A DNA stretch of 64,000 nt from Chytridium lagenaria (taxonomy: Eukaryota; Chytridiomycota; Chytridiomycetes; Chytridiales; Chytridiaceae), in contig JAHLKC010000032.1 of NCBI GenBank assembly GCA_025449115.1, forward strand, positions 124,001 through 188,000. The letters run 5' to 3'. The first letter of the stretch is position 1; the number at the start of each line of letters is the position of its first letter. Below are positions 45,440-57,256 of the stretch, in pieces. Both the position numbers and the translations under genes were made by a program. The notes below the pieces were generated by a model. That model saw only the letters and a list, made by a program, of their open reading frames with translations. It was not told the DNA's origin and searched no databases.

Positions 45440-45960
45440 AACTGAAGACCCTCAGCAAATAAAGTCGTTACTTCTTCGTCCACGGTTTCATCCGATTGTC
45501 GATGGCCTAGAACAATATGTTCATTGAGTCTTTGAGACCGAAAGCCGCCAAAAGTTGAAAGTGTAATGTGCCAAATGCGGTGTCGAGGTCCATGGATTTT
45601 ATGATCCCAACAGCGTTACCGTCAGCGTCGTTTGCTTCAACGATGGCGCATGCTGATTTTATCCAAACGTGATACTTGGGACAATGGTTGAGGATGAGAT
45701 CGATATGGTTGCATGAGGGTCGTGACTGTTTAGAGCACATCTGAGGAGGTCTCCACGATTTTTCGTTACGCGGAAATAAATGAAGTCTTCCCCACTTTAA
45801 AGCTCTAAGTGAGGATGGCTCAGCACCAGCTCCAGCATTGGCCACCTCGCTGGAAGATGTGGAGCATCCCTCGACGTGTCGGTACAGATGGAAAGTGAAT
45901 GACTGAAGGTGTTACAGCTGGAAGCCACCATTTACATCGTGTTTGCCATACAACCCTCCT
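45440..45960 (-). pseudogene. ankyrin-like remnant, left copy
   Basis: A 112-codon frame at 45507-45845 (NAGAGAEPSSLRALKWGRL, CNHIDLILNHCPKYHVWIKS, DSMNILF) sits in sequence that in other frames reads VLELVLSHPHLEL and GDLLRCALNSHDPHATI. Those fragments look like eroded ankyrin repeats of the type seen at 24708-26342. The mirror copy at 50381 is shifted differently at its C-terminus, so neither is likely to be functional. Confidence 0.4.
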
Positions 45961-46243
45961 TTTTTATGAATGATCGCCGTTTACATAGGCTTCTTACTGA
46001 TAAAAACATACTGTGAAATATATTATAGTTGAATTGCACTTAATTTTATTGCGACAAAAGAGTTTAACACTGGCCGCTATCATAGTAGGGCCTTCAAAAG
46101 ACACATAAAAATAGTTGTTGTTTCTTTTACGGAAAAGAGATGATGTGAATATGTTAACCGTTGCTGCAGGCGCTCTGAAAAATGAATGAGGGCGGCGCGC
46201 GCCGGTGTGATGCTGCTGAGTTTGGGTAGACGTGACTGATTGA

Positions 46244-46447
46244 TCACATCATACCACCTTTTGCAGCATTCAAGACGGTGAACTTGATTAACGGTTCGTC
46301 CTTTTTCCGAAGTTTCTTGGGTTCTGTTGCGACCGGCGACGGTGTTGAGGGTTTTGAGGGCTTGGGTGCAGATTTGCGAGTCTTGAGGAACTCTGTGACG
46401 GCGAAGCGGGTGTTGATTGTGAAGATATCGGCGTTCATGGGAGTCAT
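46244..46447 (-). CDS. small MTPMNADIFTINTR-type protein, left copy
   Basis: A 67-residue frame: MTPMNADIFTINTRFAVTEF, a Pro/Lys-rich linker (KPSKPSTPSPVATEPKK), and RKKDEPLIKFTVLNAAKGG. It is almost identical to the mirror copy at 49750, which has one extra residue. It has no signal peptide or transmembrane segment. Its upstream region (46448-46830) is not that of its mirror twin but a copy of the promoter of the paralogue at 44893, so the two twins are probably regulated differently. Confidence 0.75.
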   Translation of the reverse strand: MTPMNADIFTINTRFAVTEFLKTRKSAPKPSKPSTPSPVATEPKKLRKKDEPLIKFTVLNAAKGGMM

Positions 46448-46830
46448 TTTTGGTGTTTGAGAAAGTAAAAGAGGTTATTTTTTTCTGTGGTGTTTTGTTG
46501 ATAATGAGAAGAAGAGCTGGTGGGTATTGTTTTATACGTGAACAGGGTTAGAGGTTATAGCACGTATTGTAATCCACGTTTTTCTTGAAATGACTGCGCC
46601 AGGAATTTTTGTAGTTCCATGGCTAAATATAATGCGCAGCCAGCCAGATCTTGGAAATGGCATTGAAGGACTGATGACTGGGTCGACATGTTTGAAAGAA
46701 AGATATTTATTATCCATCGCTTATTGAATTAGAAGGGTTAGTTTGCAAGAGATCCATGGAATTATTCAGCCAGAATTTTCCGTGGTTTTAGCGGATAAAT
46801 TGACTGCTCACAGTCACCCTTATTATCAGG
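46448..46830 (-). repeat. direct copy of the paralogue's promoter (promoter capture)
   Basis: About 380 bp upstream of the left MTP-type gene matches 44894-45320 in the same orientation: the TTTTTGGTGTTTGAGAAAGT leader, the TATACGTGAACAGGGTTAGAG core-promoter block, the GACTGCGCCAGGAATTTTTG block and the GATAAATTGACTGCTCAC end. Small deletions remove part of the leader microsatellite. The corresponding region of the right-arm twin (49400-49749) is unrelated. Confidence 0.8.
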
Positions 46831-47037
46831 ATCAGCTGAAGAGTGGCATTAACATGCGTTTTAAAAGCGGCAAATTGAAGATATAGTCCAAACTTGGACG
46901 CTCAAAACTTTAATAAAAAAAGGTACTCAAAGATATAAGCCGGCCCTTCCACAAAGAGCCGCGCTGTGTTTCCCCAAAATCCCTAAACATCACCATAACA
47001 CCCCGTTCATCATAATACCCATATATCATCTAAATAA

Positions 47038-48549
47038 TTACGCGGCCTCCATCACCCTCTCCAACCCCTGCCGTCTTTCCCTTGCCCCCCTAACAGCAAC
47101 AACCTCTTCATCACTCTCCTCCTCCTCAATCCTCCAAGCCGGCGTAGCAGTCTGACTCCATCTCCGAATGCGATTCCCCACTGCTTCAAAATAACTCGGC
47201 GGCGGTACCGCGCCCCTTGCAAGCGACGACATCACGGACGATGCGCTTGATTCCGCCCTTGTAAGCCGCGTGTTGGGTACACTGGGCCACACAGAATCCG
47301 AACCCTGCAACACAAGATGTCGTATCCGTTCCCCATGAGTAGTCGATGACGAGGATGCGGTGGATTCCCTGACATGTAAGGAGGCACTGGGTTCCTCAAT
47401 CATCCCTGGATGTGAAGGTGGTGCTCCTCCCAACATGACAGCAACTTTGCACTTCCTCATCCCAATTTCTTGGACGTCGACGTACCCTGCACATTCATCA
47501 AGTCTCCTTCACATCGGGTGCGCTCGGTTCCAGCACTCCGTCGACCAGCGCAAGTCCGTATATAGGCGGTGAGGAGGGAGGAAGGCGTCTGTCTCGAATG
47601 TAGCGTCACGATCGACCACAGTGTTCTTTTTAGATGTCATGACAGGTTTTGGTGGACGGATGGATGTAGACGGTGTTGAAAGAAGTGGACGGGACATGGA
47701 TGCGTGAATGCGTAGGAGCGGGTTGAACTGATCGAGGGGGAACGTTTCAGCATGCTTGGACGAGGAGAAGTGCCGTCGGTGTCGGAATCGGAATCGCTGT
47801 CGACGTTGCGGGAAGGCTTTTTATTTCGTTTCGCTATGCCAACTTTTCGTTTCCGACGGGCTTTTCTAAGAAGAAAGGCAATGAGGATGCCGAGGAAGAG
47901 ACCAAGAAGAAGCGCGCTGGATGCCGCGATGCCTATCACAAAATCCGGTCTAGTCAATAATGAAGTCTTCGGAGGTTGTGAAACCCTTAGCGTTGCAGAG
48001 AGAGGGATGGGGCTGCGATTGGGGAGCCTGAAAGGGGACGAATAACTGAGGGGACTGGGACAGGTCCCTTGTTGACGCTAGTATCGGATGGAGAAGGTTG
48101 AGGCTTGTGGAGGTTATTGGAAAGGTAGTAGTTACAGTGCGCCTCGTAGTAATAGTAGGCGATGGGGCCGGCTCCCCAGGATTTATTCCTACATTGACTG
48201 GTGGTGGCGGGGATGCCAATGGTCGTTGAGAAGGAAATGGACTGGGGGAATTATCGTCTGTTGGTCGGATATTTGAATTTTCGTCAGTTCGGGTTGGCGA
48301 TGTCCTTGCTCTGTCATCCCTTTCTTCAATATCGGCCCTGTTGTTAAGCCGTTCGTCAATGTCATCAGACCCGCCGCTACCAGGCCGGCCATCACCTGGT
48401 CTTCCGAATCCTGGTCGTCCTCCAGGTCGCCCTCCTGGCCTACCGCCTGATTTTCTATTTGCAAAACTTGTCCGCCCGTTTGACGGTTGTTGATCATCGG
48501 CTCCAACAACACCCTGCTGTCTCTCCAGCAATGCATTCCATTCAGGCAT
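47038..48549 (-). CDS. hypothetical single-pass membrane protein with Pro/Gly/Arg-rich ectodomain
   Basis: Starts about 48549 (MPEWNALLERQQGVVGADDQ), followed by a GGRPGGRPGGRPGFGRPGD low-complexity stretch and a Ser/Pro/Thr-rich region. A hydrophobic helix (IGIAASSALLLGLFLGILIA, about 47930-47870) is followed by RKARRKRK, a strong stop-transfer signal, and a Ser-rich cytosolic tail that ends RRQGLERVMEAA at 47038. The layout resembles fungal wall-stress sensors, but no domain proves it. No N-terminal signal peptide is visible, so an upstream exon may be missing. The frame shifts near 47955, 47690 and 47510. It occupies the spacer of the inverted repeat. Confidence 0.5.
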
Positions 48550-49749
48550 TCGTTATGTAGTTCTTGTTTTGAGGATATATGAAGTGTGGTGTGAAGGAGT
48601 GAGTAGGTGAGAGGTGTTTGGTGTGAGATAGCGGTATCAAGGCATATGGCGTGCAGGTGCGTTAAGCCGTCGTTCACAAATAATGGTCTCAATGGAGACC
48701 AGCCCCTCTGTGCGGATGCTGTTTTGAAAAATGGGAATAATTGAATTAATTAATAATTAAAATTTGCATTTTAAATAAAACAATTCCATTTCGCCCTGCC
48801 TTCTGCTTCTGCGTGATACAAGCAGAATAAAAAGGGTGTGTCACCTATGACGAGGTGATACCTTAACCAAAATAGAGCATGCGTCGTCGTACAAGCAGGT
48901 GATACAAGGCATGTCAATTAAGTTACCCATTAATAATTGTCACAATTCATTTGTTTTTCCATAAAGAAAAAAGACGATGGCCATGAGGATCATGAACGAT
49001 GACGGCCGACGCCGAAACGGCTACGACTTCGCCGACGATGATGGCAATCTTTGAAAAACAACAAAATGGAAATTTCATCCTTCTTTATTAGGTTGCTCGT
49101 GGCGCTTACGTCTATAATAATAGGTTGGAGATCATAGGGTTGGAGTAAAGTTGTGATAAGCATTGAATTGCATACGTATCATGATAAAAAACAATGTATA
49201 AACATGCAGAGTCTCATATCTAATATTTAGTCAAACCATGAAATATGGGCTCGTGCACGGCGTTTGTTTCGAACAATAAGTTTTCTACGGATATATCTAT
49301 TAGTGTGCTGCAGATTCTGCAAGTTATTTGGAAACGACATTTTTTTACAAATAGATGATGAGGCTTGAATACTACTAGTGTCCACTATAGGGTTTTAGTT
49401 TTAACTCCATGATCTGGTCCACAATCCTGATTTCAATTTTGCTTATTAAACATATTCATGGCACAGTCACAGGTAAAAGTATGATACTGGGCTTTTAAGC
49501 ATGTCGTTTTGAGCCATTTTGGAAGTCATAGTCACTGTAATGCGTGGACAACAAAAACGAAAGCAACATATTACGTGGCCTATTTACATCAAACTCCAGC
49601 ATATAAAAACAGACCAGTTTTTCTGTCAATACGAGTTTCACACACTTCGTCCAACTACTTCCCAACTCTCTCTCCGGCGAAAAACCACCTAAAGTCAGCT
49701 TTAACACCACACACATCACATCACATCACATCACTTCACAAAAAAAAAA
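48550..49749. other. intergenic and promoter of the right MTP-type gene
   Basis: AT-rich with few open frames. Near the end it holds a CATAT/TATAAAA box at about 49600-49608, a pyrimidine-rich leader and a CACATCACATCACATCACATC microsatellite ending at 49738, then a poly-A run directly before the ATG. This promoter is unrelated to that of the mirror gene at 46447. Confidence 0.5.
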
Positions 49750-49956
49750 ATGACTCCCATGAACGCCGATATCTTCACAATCAACACCCGCTTTGCCGTT
49801 ACCGAGTTCCTCAAGACTCGCAAATCTGCAGTACCCAAACCCTCAAAACCCTCAACACCGTCGCCGGTCGCAACAGAACCCAAGAAACTTCGGAAAAAGG
49901 ACGAGCCGTTAATCAAGTTCACCGTCTTGAATGCTGCAAAAGGTGGTATGATGTGA
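49750..49956 (+). CDS. small MTPMNADIFTINTR-type protein, right copy
   Basis: A 68-residue frame starting MTPMNADIFTINTRFAVTEF and ending NAAKGGMM. Identical to the left copy apart from an extra Val (SAVPKPS versus SAPKPS). A clean TATA box and leader lie upstream, so it appears to keep the original promoter. Function unknown; basic, without cysteines or signal peptide. Confidence 0.75.
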   Translation: MTPMNADIFTINTRFAVTEFLKTRKSAVPKPSKPSTPSPVATEPKKLRKKDEPLIKFTVLNAAKGGMM

Positions 49957-50309
49957 TCAATCAGTCACATCTACCGGCCAGACTCAGCAGCATCACACCG
50001 GCGCGCGCCGCCCTCATTCATTTTCGGAGCGCTTGCAGCAACGGTTAACATATTCACAATCATCTTCTTTTCCGTAAAAGAAACAACAACTATTTTTATA
50101 TGTCTTTTGAAGGCCCTACTATAATAGCGGCCAGTGTTAAAATCTATTTTCGCAATAAAATAAGTGCAATTCAATAAAAAGTGCAATTTACACTATAATA
50201 TATTTTCACAGTATGTTTTTATCAAGTAAGAAGCCTATGTAGACGGTGATCATTCATAAAAAAGGAGGGTTGTATGGCAAACACGATGTAAATGGTGGCT
50301 TCCAGCCGT

Positions 50310-50830
50310 AAACACCTACAAGTCATTCACTTTGCCATCTGTACCGACACGTCGAGGGATGCTCCACATCTTCCAGCGAGGTGGCCAGTGCTGGAGCTGG
50401 TGCTGAGCCATCCTCACTTAGAGCTTTAAAGTGTGGAAGACTTCATTTATTTCCGCGTAACGAAAAAACGTGGAGACCTCCTCAGATGCATATGTGCTCT
50501 GCAGAACAGTCACGACCCTCATGCAACCATATCGATCTCATCCTCAACCATTGTCCCAAGCATCACGTTTGGATAAAATCAGCATGCGCCATCGTTGAAG
50601 CAAACGACGCTGACGGTAACGGTGTTGGGATCATAAAATCCATGGACCTCAGCTCGACACCGCATTTGGCACATTACACTTTCAACTTTTGGCGGCTTTC
50701 GGTCTCAAAGACTCAATGAACATATTTGTTCTAGGCCTTCGACAATCGGATGAAACCGTGGACGAAGAAGTAACGACTTTATTTGCTGAGGGTCTTCAGG
50801 TGGCCTTGCTGACAGCGATTCGGTACAGCT
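50310..50830 (+). pseudogene. ankyrin-like remnant, right copy
   Basis: Mirror of the left remnant. The frame at 50381-50719 begins like its twin (SAGAGAEPSSLRALKCGRL) but has two insertions and ends in a different frame (HLAHYTFNFWRLSVSKTQ). A shift in a short run near 50655 accounts for this. Eroded ankyrin repeat sequence is the best reading. Confidence 0.4.
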
Positions 50831-51331
50831 GAGGTGGAGATGATCCGATTTATCATAGAGACACTTGCAAGTTGGCAAGACCCTTCCAAACCAAACAACA
50901 TGGGTGAGCAGTCAATTTATCCATTAAGGGTGACTGTGAGCAGTCAATTTATCCGCTAAAACCACGGAAAATTCTGGCTGCATTCCATGGATCTCTTGCA
51001 AACTAACCCTTCTTCAATAAGCGATGGATAATCTCTTTCTTTTCAAACATGTCGACCCAGTCATCAGTCCCTTCAACGCCATTCCCAAGATCTTGGCTGG
51101 CTGCGCATTATATTTAGCCATGGAACGTGTAAAAATTCCTGGCGCAGTCATTTCAAGAAAAACGTGGATCACAATACGTGCTATAACCCTCTAACCCTGT
51201 TCACGTATAAAACAATCCCTTCCCGCTGTTCCGTTTCTTCACAAACCACCAGCTCTTCTTCTCATTCTCAACAAAACTCACACAAACACACACACAAAAA
51301 CAACATCTTTTTACTTTCTCAAACACCAAAA

Positions 51332-51520
51332 ATGCCTGCCATGAACGCTGATATCTTCACCATCAACACCCGCATTGCCGTCACCGACTACGTCAAGGCC
51401 CGCAAAGCTACAGCCTCAGCTACAGCCGTCGTCCCTACGAAATCAAACATCCCGCGGAAGAAGGATGAACCGTTGATCAAGTTCACGGTATTGAACGCTG
51501 CAAAGGGGGGCTTGATGTGA
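51332..51520 (+). CDS. small MPAMNADIFTINTR-type protein, right copy
   Basis: A 62-residue frame: MPAMNADIFTINTRIAVTDY, a short Ala/Thr/Lys-rich centre, IPRKKDEPLIKFTVLNAAKG and the end GLM. A GTATAAAACA box is at about 51205, roughly 125 bp upstream of the ATG, with a CA-rich leader at 51268-51300. The N- and C-terminal blocks are conserved across all family members while the centre varies, which points to two functional ends joined by a flexible linker. Confidence 0.72.
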   Translation: MPAMNADIFTINTRIAVTDYVKARKATASATAVVPTKSNIPRKKDEPLIKFTVLNAAKGGLM

Positions 51521-52142
51521 AACCCCCTCTACTTTTGTCACTACCATTCAACAAAAACGATCTACACCGACGATGGCGTCAACAGCCAACGATTATTGCC
51601 GTCACCGGTGAATATGTTCACTTGACAGATATCAATTCGCCGGTCACCGAAGAAGGGGCTCTGTCAACACTGGACGCCGGGAAATACACTATTTCATTGA
51701 TCATGATCGCCTATCGACAACCGGCATTGCTACGGTCACGGCTTAAAGTCTCGCCAACAGCAGCATAACATGACATTATAACTTGTCCCTCCAACAATGG
51801 AGCAACAACAAAAACTTCTCTCCGCTGTTTTTATTTTATTTTATTTTTGTTTCTCTCTTAATCCGTTATAAACAATCACGTCTTTCGGTTCTTTTGATGC
51901 AGCCATTTTGTTGTTATTGTTATTTTTATTTTTGCAATAAACCAACTGTGTCAAGATAAAGTCACCAAGCTTATTTAAGAATGCAGTTTCGTTATCACAT
52001 TTTAATGAGGAGAAACCTTATCAAACCTAAGTTCAAAATGACAGCTTGAGCTCACGGAGGCCTGAGTGCTCATTGCTTGACCAACTATCGCCATTCTTTT
52101 GTCATTTTAATTAATCGATCCTCTTAACATTGAACCTCCGAT

Positions 52143-52568
52143 GTGGGAGGGTTTGGAGGACCACGGAAGGCAATCTTATTCGACACCGTAAGACGCTTGC
52201 TCATTACTCAGATTTTTGAAAGTCTTTTAATAGATGGTTTAACAAGTGGTATACGAGCGCTTATACCTTTGAAATATTTGTTGCCATTTATTAGTAAGCA
52301 AAGAAGAAATAGCACACCTATAACAAAACGTCAAATCATCCAAGTAATTAACATCTGCTCGACCGTCGTCAAGGACAGAATTGCCTCTAAAACTCATGGA
52401 CATCCGAAGCGAGAGGCTCTAAGCAGCTCACTAAATCGAAAGCGTGCCGACACATTAGCGAATGCAACCCGCGGCCGGCACAGGAGCACTACAAAAAATG
52501 TTGACACCGTAGAAGCTTATCCAGATGATATACCGCAAGCAGGCAAGGAGTTTATGCTCCAAGAATGA
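52143..52568 (+). CDS. hypothetical open frame at the edge of the inverted repeat
   Basis: An open frame of 141 codons with no ATG at its start (it opens after an in-frame non-ATG codon). It contains hydrophobic RRLLITQIFESLLIDGLTSG and basic SSLNRKRADTLANATRGRHR segments. It lies only 48 bp beyond the right arm of the repeat and may be the 3' part of a gene truncated by the duplication. I do not recognise it. Confidence 0.3.
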   Translation: MGGFGGPRKAILFDTVRRLLITQIFESLLIDGLTSGIRALIPLKYLLPFISKQRRNSTPITKRQIIQVINICSTVVKDRIASKTHGHPKREALSSSLNRKRADTLANATRGRHRSTTKNVDTVEAYPDDIPQAGKEFMLQE

Positions 52569-52627
52569 TAAATGCATAGCGTCCTTATTTAATAATCTAA
52601 CGTGTTATTTATTGCTTTAATCATATT

Positions 52628-54733
52628 CTACAATTTATCAAAAAGGTGTCGTATTGCAGCATAAGCACACATAAAATTCATAATCATCCTCCCATTAAAC
52701 GTCGCGACTTCCTTCCAACCATAAATTGGCGCCATTCCTATTGGTATTCCTAACATAATTAACAATTACCAACGATCAATAGCAACCACATACCATATCT
52801 CGTTTCAATTTTTACTAAGACGGTCTCAAGCATTACCTCCAACACGATAAACAATGCCCCAAGCCATCCCATCTCTGTTTTCAGCCTCATCTCCGCCTTG
52901 TCTACCGCCTCCCCTGCATGGTGATGTACAAGGCCATGTGCTAACGCCGATGTTGTGATATCAAAGGGGTACGGGAGGAGTACGCAAACAAGGGCAGAGA
53001 GAGTGGAGAGGTAGCTGGAAAAGGCGAGGTCGTTTCTGCTAAAGGAGTAAAGGTTGGAGACTTTGACGACAGCATTGAGGATGACGGTCGTGGCTTTGGT
53101 GAATTGGACGGATGGGAGGAGGGAGTGGACTGAAGATCTGGTGGGGGAAATGGTGTTTGGAGACAGATACGGGATAAGGGATTTGTCCATATCGGTAGGA
53201 AAATGGGGTTCCAAAACTTCACGTTGAACCATAGTAGTTGGTGATGTAGTGATGGTAGGCAATTGTATCATCCCGGTCGCGCTCGTCAATGTATACTTCG
53301 CACAGAACTCATCTTCGATTACAGTGGGACTTTGAGCTGGCAAAGAAATAGTCGTCGAGTGCGAAGCATGTATACGAGTCGCCCCAGCCGCTTTCAAAGC
53401 GTCAGATGAGGTTCCAATTAACGTTCCATTTGATTCTGTCGTTGCAATGAGGCAGATGCTGCCGTTAACCGTTCCCGAAATAGAGTTTACATCTTCCGTC
53501 GGACTCACTGTTTGCTGTAAGGTCCTTCGTTCCCACAAATATATCGCAAGGTTGATTAAACGCGGGGTCAAGCGTTCAAGGATAATTTGACTGATGGTAG
53601 AAAACCAAAAGTAGCCTAAAAGAAATGAGGAAGGTAGAAAGGGAATAGTTTACCATGCTGAACATCAATGTCCATGTGGAAACGTAAGAACTGAATTTTG
53701 TTAGATAAAATAACTCAAACGATAATACTTTTGTTGGGAACTGGAGAGCTAAAAGAAAAAACATTCGTATTGCCCATTCTGTTTCGGATGTCCTTATGGA
53801 TTTGACCTACGTATTGTATTTAAGCATCCATCATTTTAAACTAGTTTACCATCGTCAAAGCGAGAACCTGACACGCTGGCAGTAACAAATTACTTATAAT
53901 AAGCACCACTTTAGATGACAGAGAAAGTTGAATAACGGCCATCGGTATAAAATTGATGATAGCAATTGCAATTGAGATAGCACCCGTCTTACGTTAAATG
54001 GATCAATATCCAGTACAATTCAAAAGTGGTTACCATAATCAAAAAAGAGCCAAAGCTTAAATCTTGATTCCCCCCTCTAAAAGATGAACCACTAGCTTTA
54101 GTTGACGCTTCCAGAACCTGTGCGGGCAATTTTCGTTTCGCAAATATATGACTCCAGATTGAGGTTCCTGTCGACCTTTAGCGCGTTAAAGTACAAAAAA
54201 ATTACCTATCCATGTTCCAATAAAAAAGCCGATTATACTACCAACCCTTACCCAGGACCGACATAGCGCAGAGAATAGCAGTATGGTCCAAATTTCGATA
54301 ACGACAATAACCGGCGTTGAAGTTATGGCATGGATCAATACTCCGACGAATCCTCTCTAAACCAGCTTTATTAGCCATCAATAGGTTATCGGATCGAGCA
54401 AGAACGCCAGACTATACCATTTGAAACGAATAAAACCACATGTTGGTAAATTCAATCGCAAGCGAAGTGATGACCACTAGTGTACATTATTTTTTTATCA
54501 CTCTATGACTTAACTAACTTACCTGACAAAGCTGCAGCATCCAGCTTACCAAAGTGATGTGTGTTCAAGTCTTCGATAGCGTCCAGCGCGAGAAATATAA
54601 ACCATGCAAGCAAGGCCCCTGGAGCGATCGATAACATATTTTTACCGATCATCTCCAGTTGAACAGCTAGGATTCGGAGGAGAGGTCTCTTGACGTCGAA
54701 GTCAACGCCATCACGCGTAATTTCATCATGCAT
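52628..54733 (-). CDS. multi-pass membrane protein of unknown family, tandem copy A
   Basis: Starts at the ATG at 54733 (MHDEITRDGVDFDVKRPLLR) with helices LSIAPGALLAWFIFLALDAI and others through the exons to 53830, then a cytosolic loop with Ser/Thr-rich sequence (exon 53571-52759) and two more hydrophobic helices (ALVCVLLPYPFDITTSALA; WLGALFIVLEVMLETVLV). The last exon encodes NGRMIMNFMCAYAAIRHLFD and the stop at 52628. About eight or more membrane spans are predicted. It is homologous to copy B along its whole length. I do not recognise the family; a transporter or channel is possible but unproved. Confidence 0.6.
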
Positions 54734-55023
54734 TGAAGACAATTACTGGGTTCATGCTTAAACAGACAGTCGTTCCGGTTTTATCGGCTTTCTTCTTTTC
54801 ATTCTTGCTTTATTAAATGCATCCATATGGACATGAATGAGATTTACGTGATTATCGATTATACCGCATGATGAGCCACGGACGACGACGAAAATGATTT
54901 ACGCAATAATATCCTGCATATGTACACCTGAGTTCAAAACGATGTACCGTGGCCCATGTTGAAATGAACCGTGGCCAATGTTGAAATGCTTTTGCTGTAA
55001 AGTTACAGCTATGGAACCGTACA

Positions 55024-57106
55024 CTATTCTATTTTATCGAATAAATGCCGAATCGCACCATAAGCACACATAAAATTCAAAACCATCCTTCCATTAAACG
55101 CCGTGGCTTCCGTCCATCCATACTTCGGCGCAGAGCCTATTGGTATCGCTGAGAAAGTTAAAATAAACCAATAAATTAAAACACATACCATATCTCAGTT
55201 CAACTAATACAAAAATCGATTCCAGCGTTCCCTCCAACACAAGAAAAATCGCCCCCAACCATACCATCTCCGTCTTCAACCTCATCTCATCCGTCTCGAT
55301 GCTCTCCCCAGGGTGTCGATGTAGCAGTCCATGGGATAGCGCCGATGTTGTCAAATGGAGAGGGTGGGGGAGGAGGACACAAATGAGGACAGACAGGGTA
55401 GATATGTAGTTGGAGAAGGCAAGGTCGTTACGTCCAAAGGAGTAAAGGTTTGCAACTTTGACGACGGCGTTGATGAGGACGGCTGTGGCGTCATTGATTT
55501 GTCGAACGGTGGGGTTTCGGTTTGGGAATGGGGATTGCGGCACAGTTGGGATACTGGAATTGCTGACATGTTTGGAATAGTCCAGAGGCTCGTTTCGAAT
55601 TTTTTCTGCCGCAGGTAATAATGATATCCCGGCTCCATTCTCCAAACTAGACTCATTTCGGGAGTCAACCTCAATCGGAATTGGTCTTTGAACCAGCAAA
55701 GACGCGGAAGGCAAATCCAATACTACCGGAGAAGTCCTAATGTCTCTTAGAGCTCTAGATGAATCCTCAGTAACTGCGCTATCCCTCTCGGTTGCCGAGT
55801 TATTCTCCAGTCCATCTTCATCAGAAATTGAGCATATATCGGCTTTCTGAAGCACAGTTCGCTTTAGAGTCCTTTGTTCCCAATACCATAGCGCAATATT
55901 GATCAATCTCGGTATCAAGCGTTCCAGTAATATTTGGCCGATTATAGAGATCCAAAAGTAGACTGTGGTAAGTGAGTACTTTTAAATTCGCCGAATACTA
56001 CCTTGCTGAACATGAACATCCATATAGAAACGTAAGAACTGCGTATAAATGTTGTAAACCTGTAAAATCCACTGAAAGAAATACCTTCGTTGGGAACTGG
56101 ATCGCTAAAAGATTAAAAGTTCGTAAAGCCCATTGCGTTTCTGACGTCGTTATTGATTTAACCTGCAGGGAATAAACATAAAAACGAAACTAAAGAAAAT
56201 ATACCATAAATAAAACTAAAACCTGAAATGTTGGAAGAATCAGATTGCTTAAAATAAGCACCGTGGTAGACGATAAAGAAAATTGAATAACGACTGTAGG
56301 TATAAACATGGTGATTGTGGTGGCTAAGGTAAGAGAAACTGTCTTGACTATGAATTTAGCATCTAATTCACTGCAGGTCTGTCTTACCATCACCAAAAAA
56401 GGCACGAAACTTAGTTCCTCTGGAGGTTTTTCAGTTTGACCTGAGCTCGGCGATGCTGTATCAATTTTTTCCAGAACTTCCCCAAGCGGTCTACGTTTTG
56501 CAAAGATATGATTCCATATTGAAAGGCCTGTCAACCATAAGCATTGAAATGTGACCAGAAACATTTTACCTGCCCAGGTTCCGATGAAGTAACTGAGAAA
56601 AACGCTGACCCTCACCCAAGGACGACACAGAGCAGAAGAGAGCAGTAACGTTCCGACTTCTGTGGCGATTACAACCGGCATTGACGTTGTAGCGTGGATC
56701 AATATCCCGTTAAATCCTCTCTGCAGCGATGTAAGTTATCGTCTGTAATCTTAAGAAAAACATAATTGCGATCGTACCAGACGAAACGTATAAAAGCACA
56801 TATTTGTGAATTCAAGCGTAAGCGACATGACAATCACTGCAAACGTCACCGCAATGTATCATATTCAAACCAACCTGATAGAGCCGCTCCGTCCAGTTTC
56901 CCAAACCATTTCAAGTTCAAATCTTCCACAGCGTCCAGCGCCATAAAAACAGCCCACACTACCAACGACCCGGGAGCGATCGATACGATACTTGTACGGA
57001 GCATTTCTAATTGAATAAGAAGGATCTGAATAAACGGCGCTGACGTCAAGCGCAATGGCTTTGACTTGACGTCAACAGTGTCATCGCATGCCATCTCTTC
57101 CTGCAT
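55024..57106 (-). CDS. multi-pass membrane protein of unknown family, tandem copy B
   Basis: Starts MQEEMACDDTVDVKSKPLRL at 57106. Blocks shared with copy A: IQLEM..(S)IVSIAPGSLVVWAVF, LDAVEDLNLKWFGKLDGAAL, RGFNGILIHATTSMPVVIAT, FLSYFIGTWAGKMFLVTFQC, IWNHIFAKRRPLGEVLEKID, and MIPRLINIALWYWEQRTLKR. The late cytosolic exon (55918-55190) is followed by IPIGSAPKYGWTEATAFNGR and a stop at 55024. The VKVANLYSFGRNDLAFSNYI block is best conserved with copy A and may be functional. Many introns of about 60-90 bp. Function unknown. Confidence 0.62.
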
Positions 57107-57256
57107 CTACAAGCACCCAGAGCTTCCAAAAATCATGGCTGCATGGGATTACCATGATGGCCGGTACTGGTGATCTGCCTTTCTCAACCAACGGAACGTG
57201 TATGGCATGGACTGCTTACCAGTAACGTGTACACTCATCATCATATAGGAGCAGCG

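Larger units (their letters stand above)
44118..46447 (-). repeat. 2.3 kb inverted repeat, left arm
   Basis: Sequence from about 44118 (GGTCAAGCAATGAGCACTCA) to the start codon at 46447 is the reverse complement of about 49750-52095, at roughly 90-95% identity by eye with small indels. Homology ends abruptly at both limits; outside 46447 the two copies have unrelated promoters. The arm contains two small-protein genes and an ankyrin-like remnant. Confidence 0.85.
49750..52095 (+). repeat. 2.3 kb inverted repeat, right arm
   Basis: Reverse complement of the left arm (44118-46447) with the same gene order: MTP-type gene, ankyrin-like remnant, promoter block, MPA-type gene, and a shared tail to TGAGTGCTCATTGCTTGACC near 52090. 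The 3.3 kb spacer between the arms is unique. A hairpin of this size may be prone to rearrangement. Confidence 0.85.
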
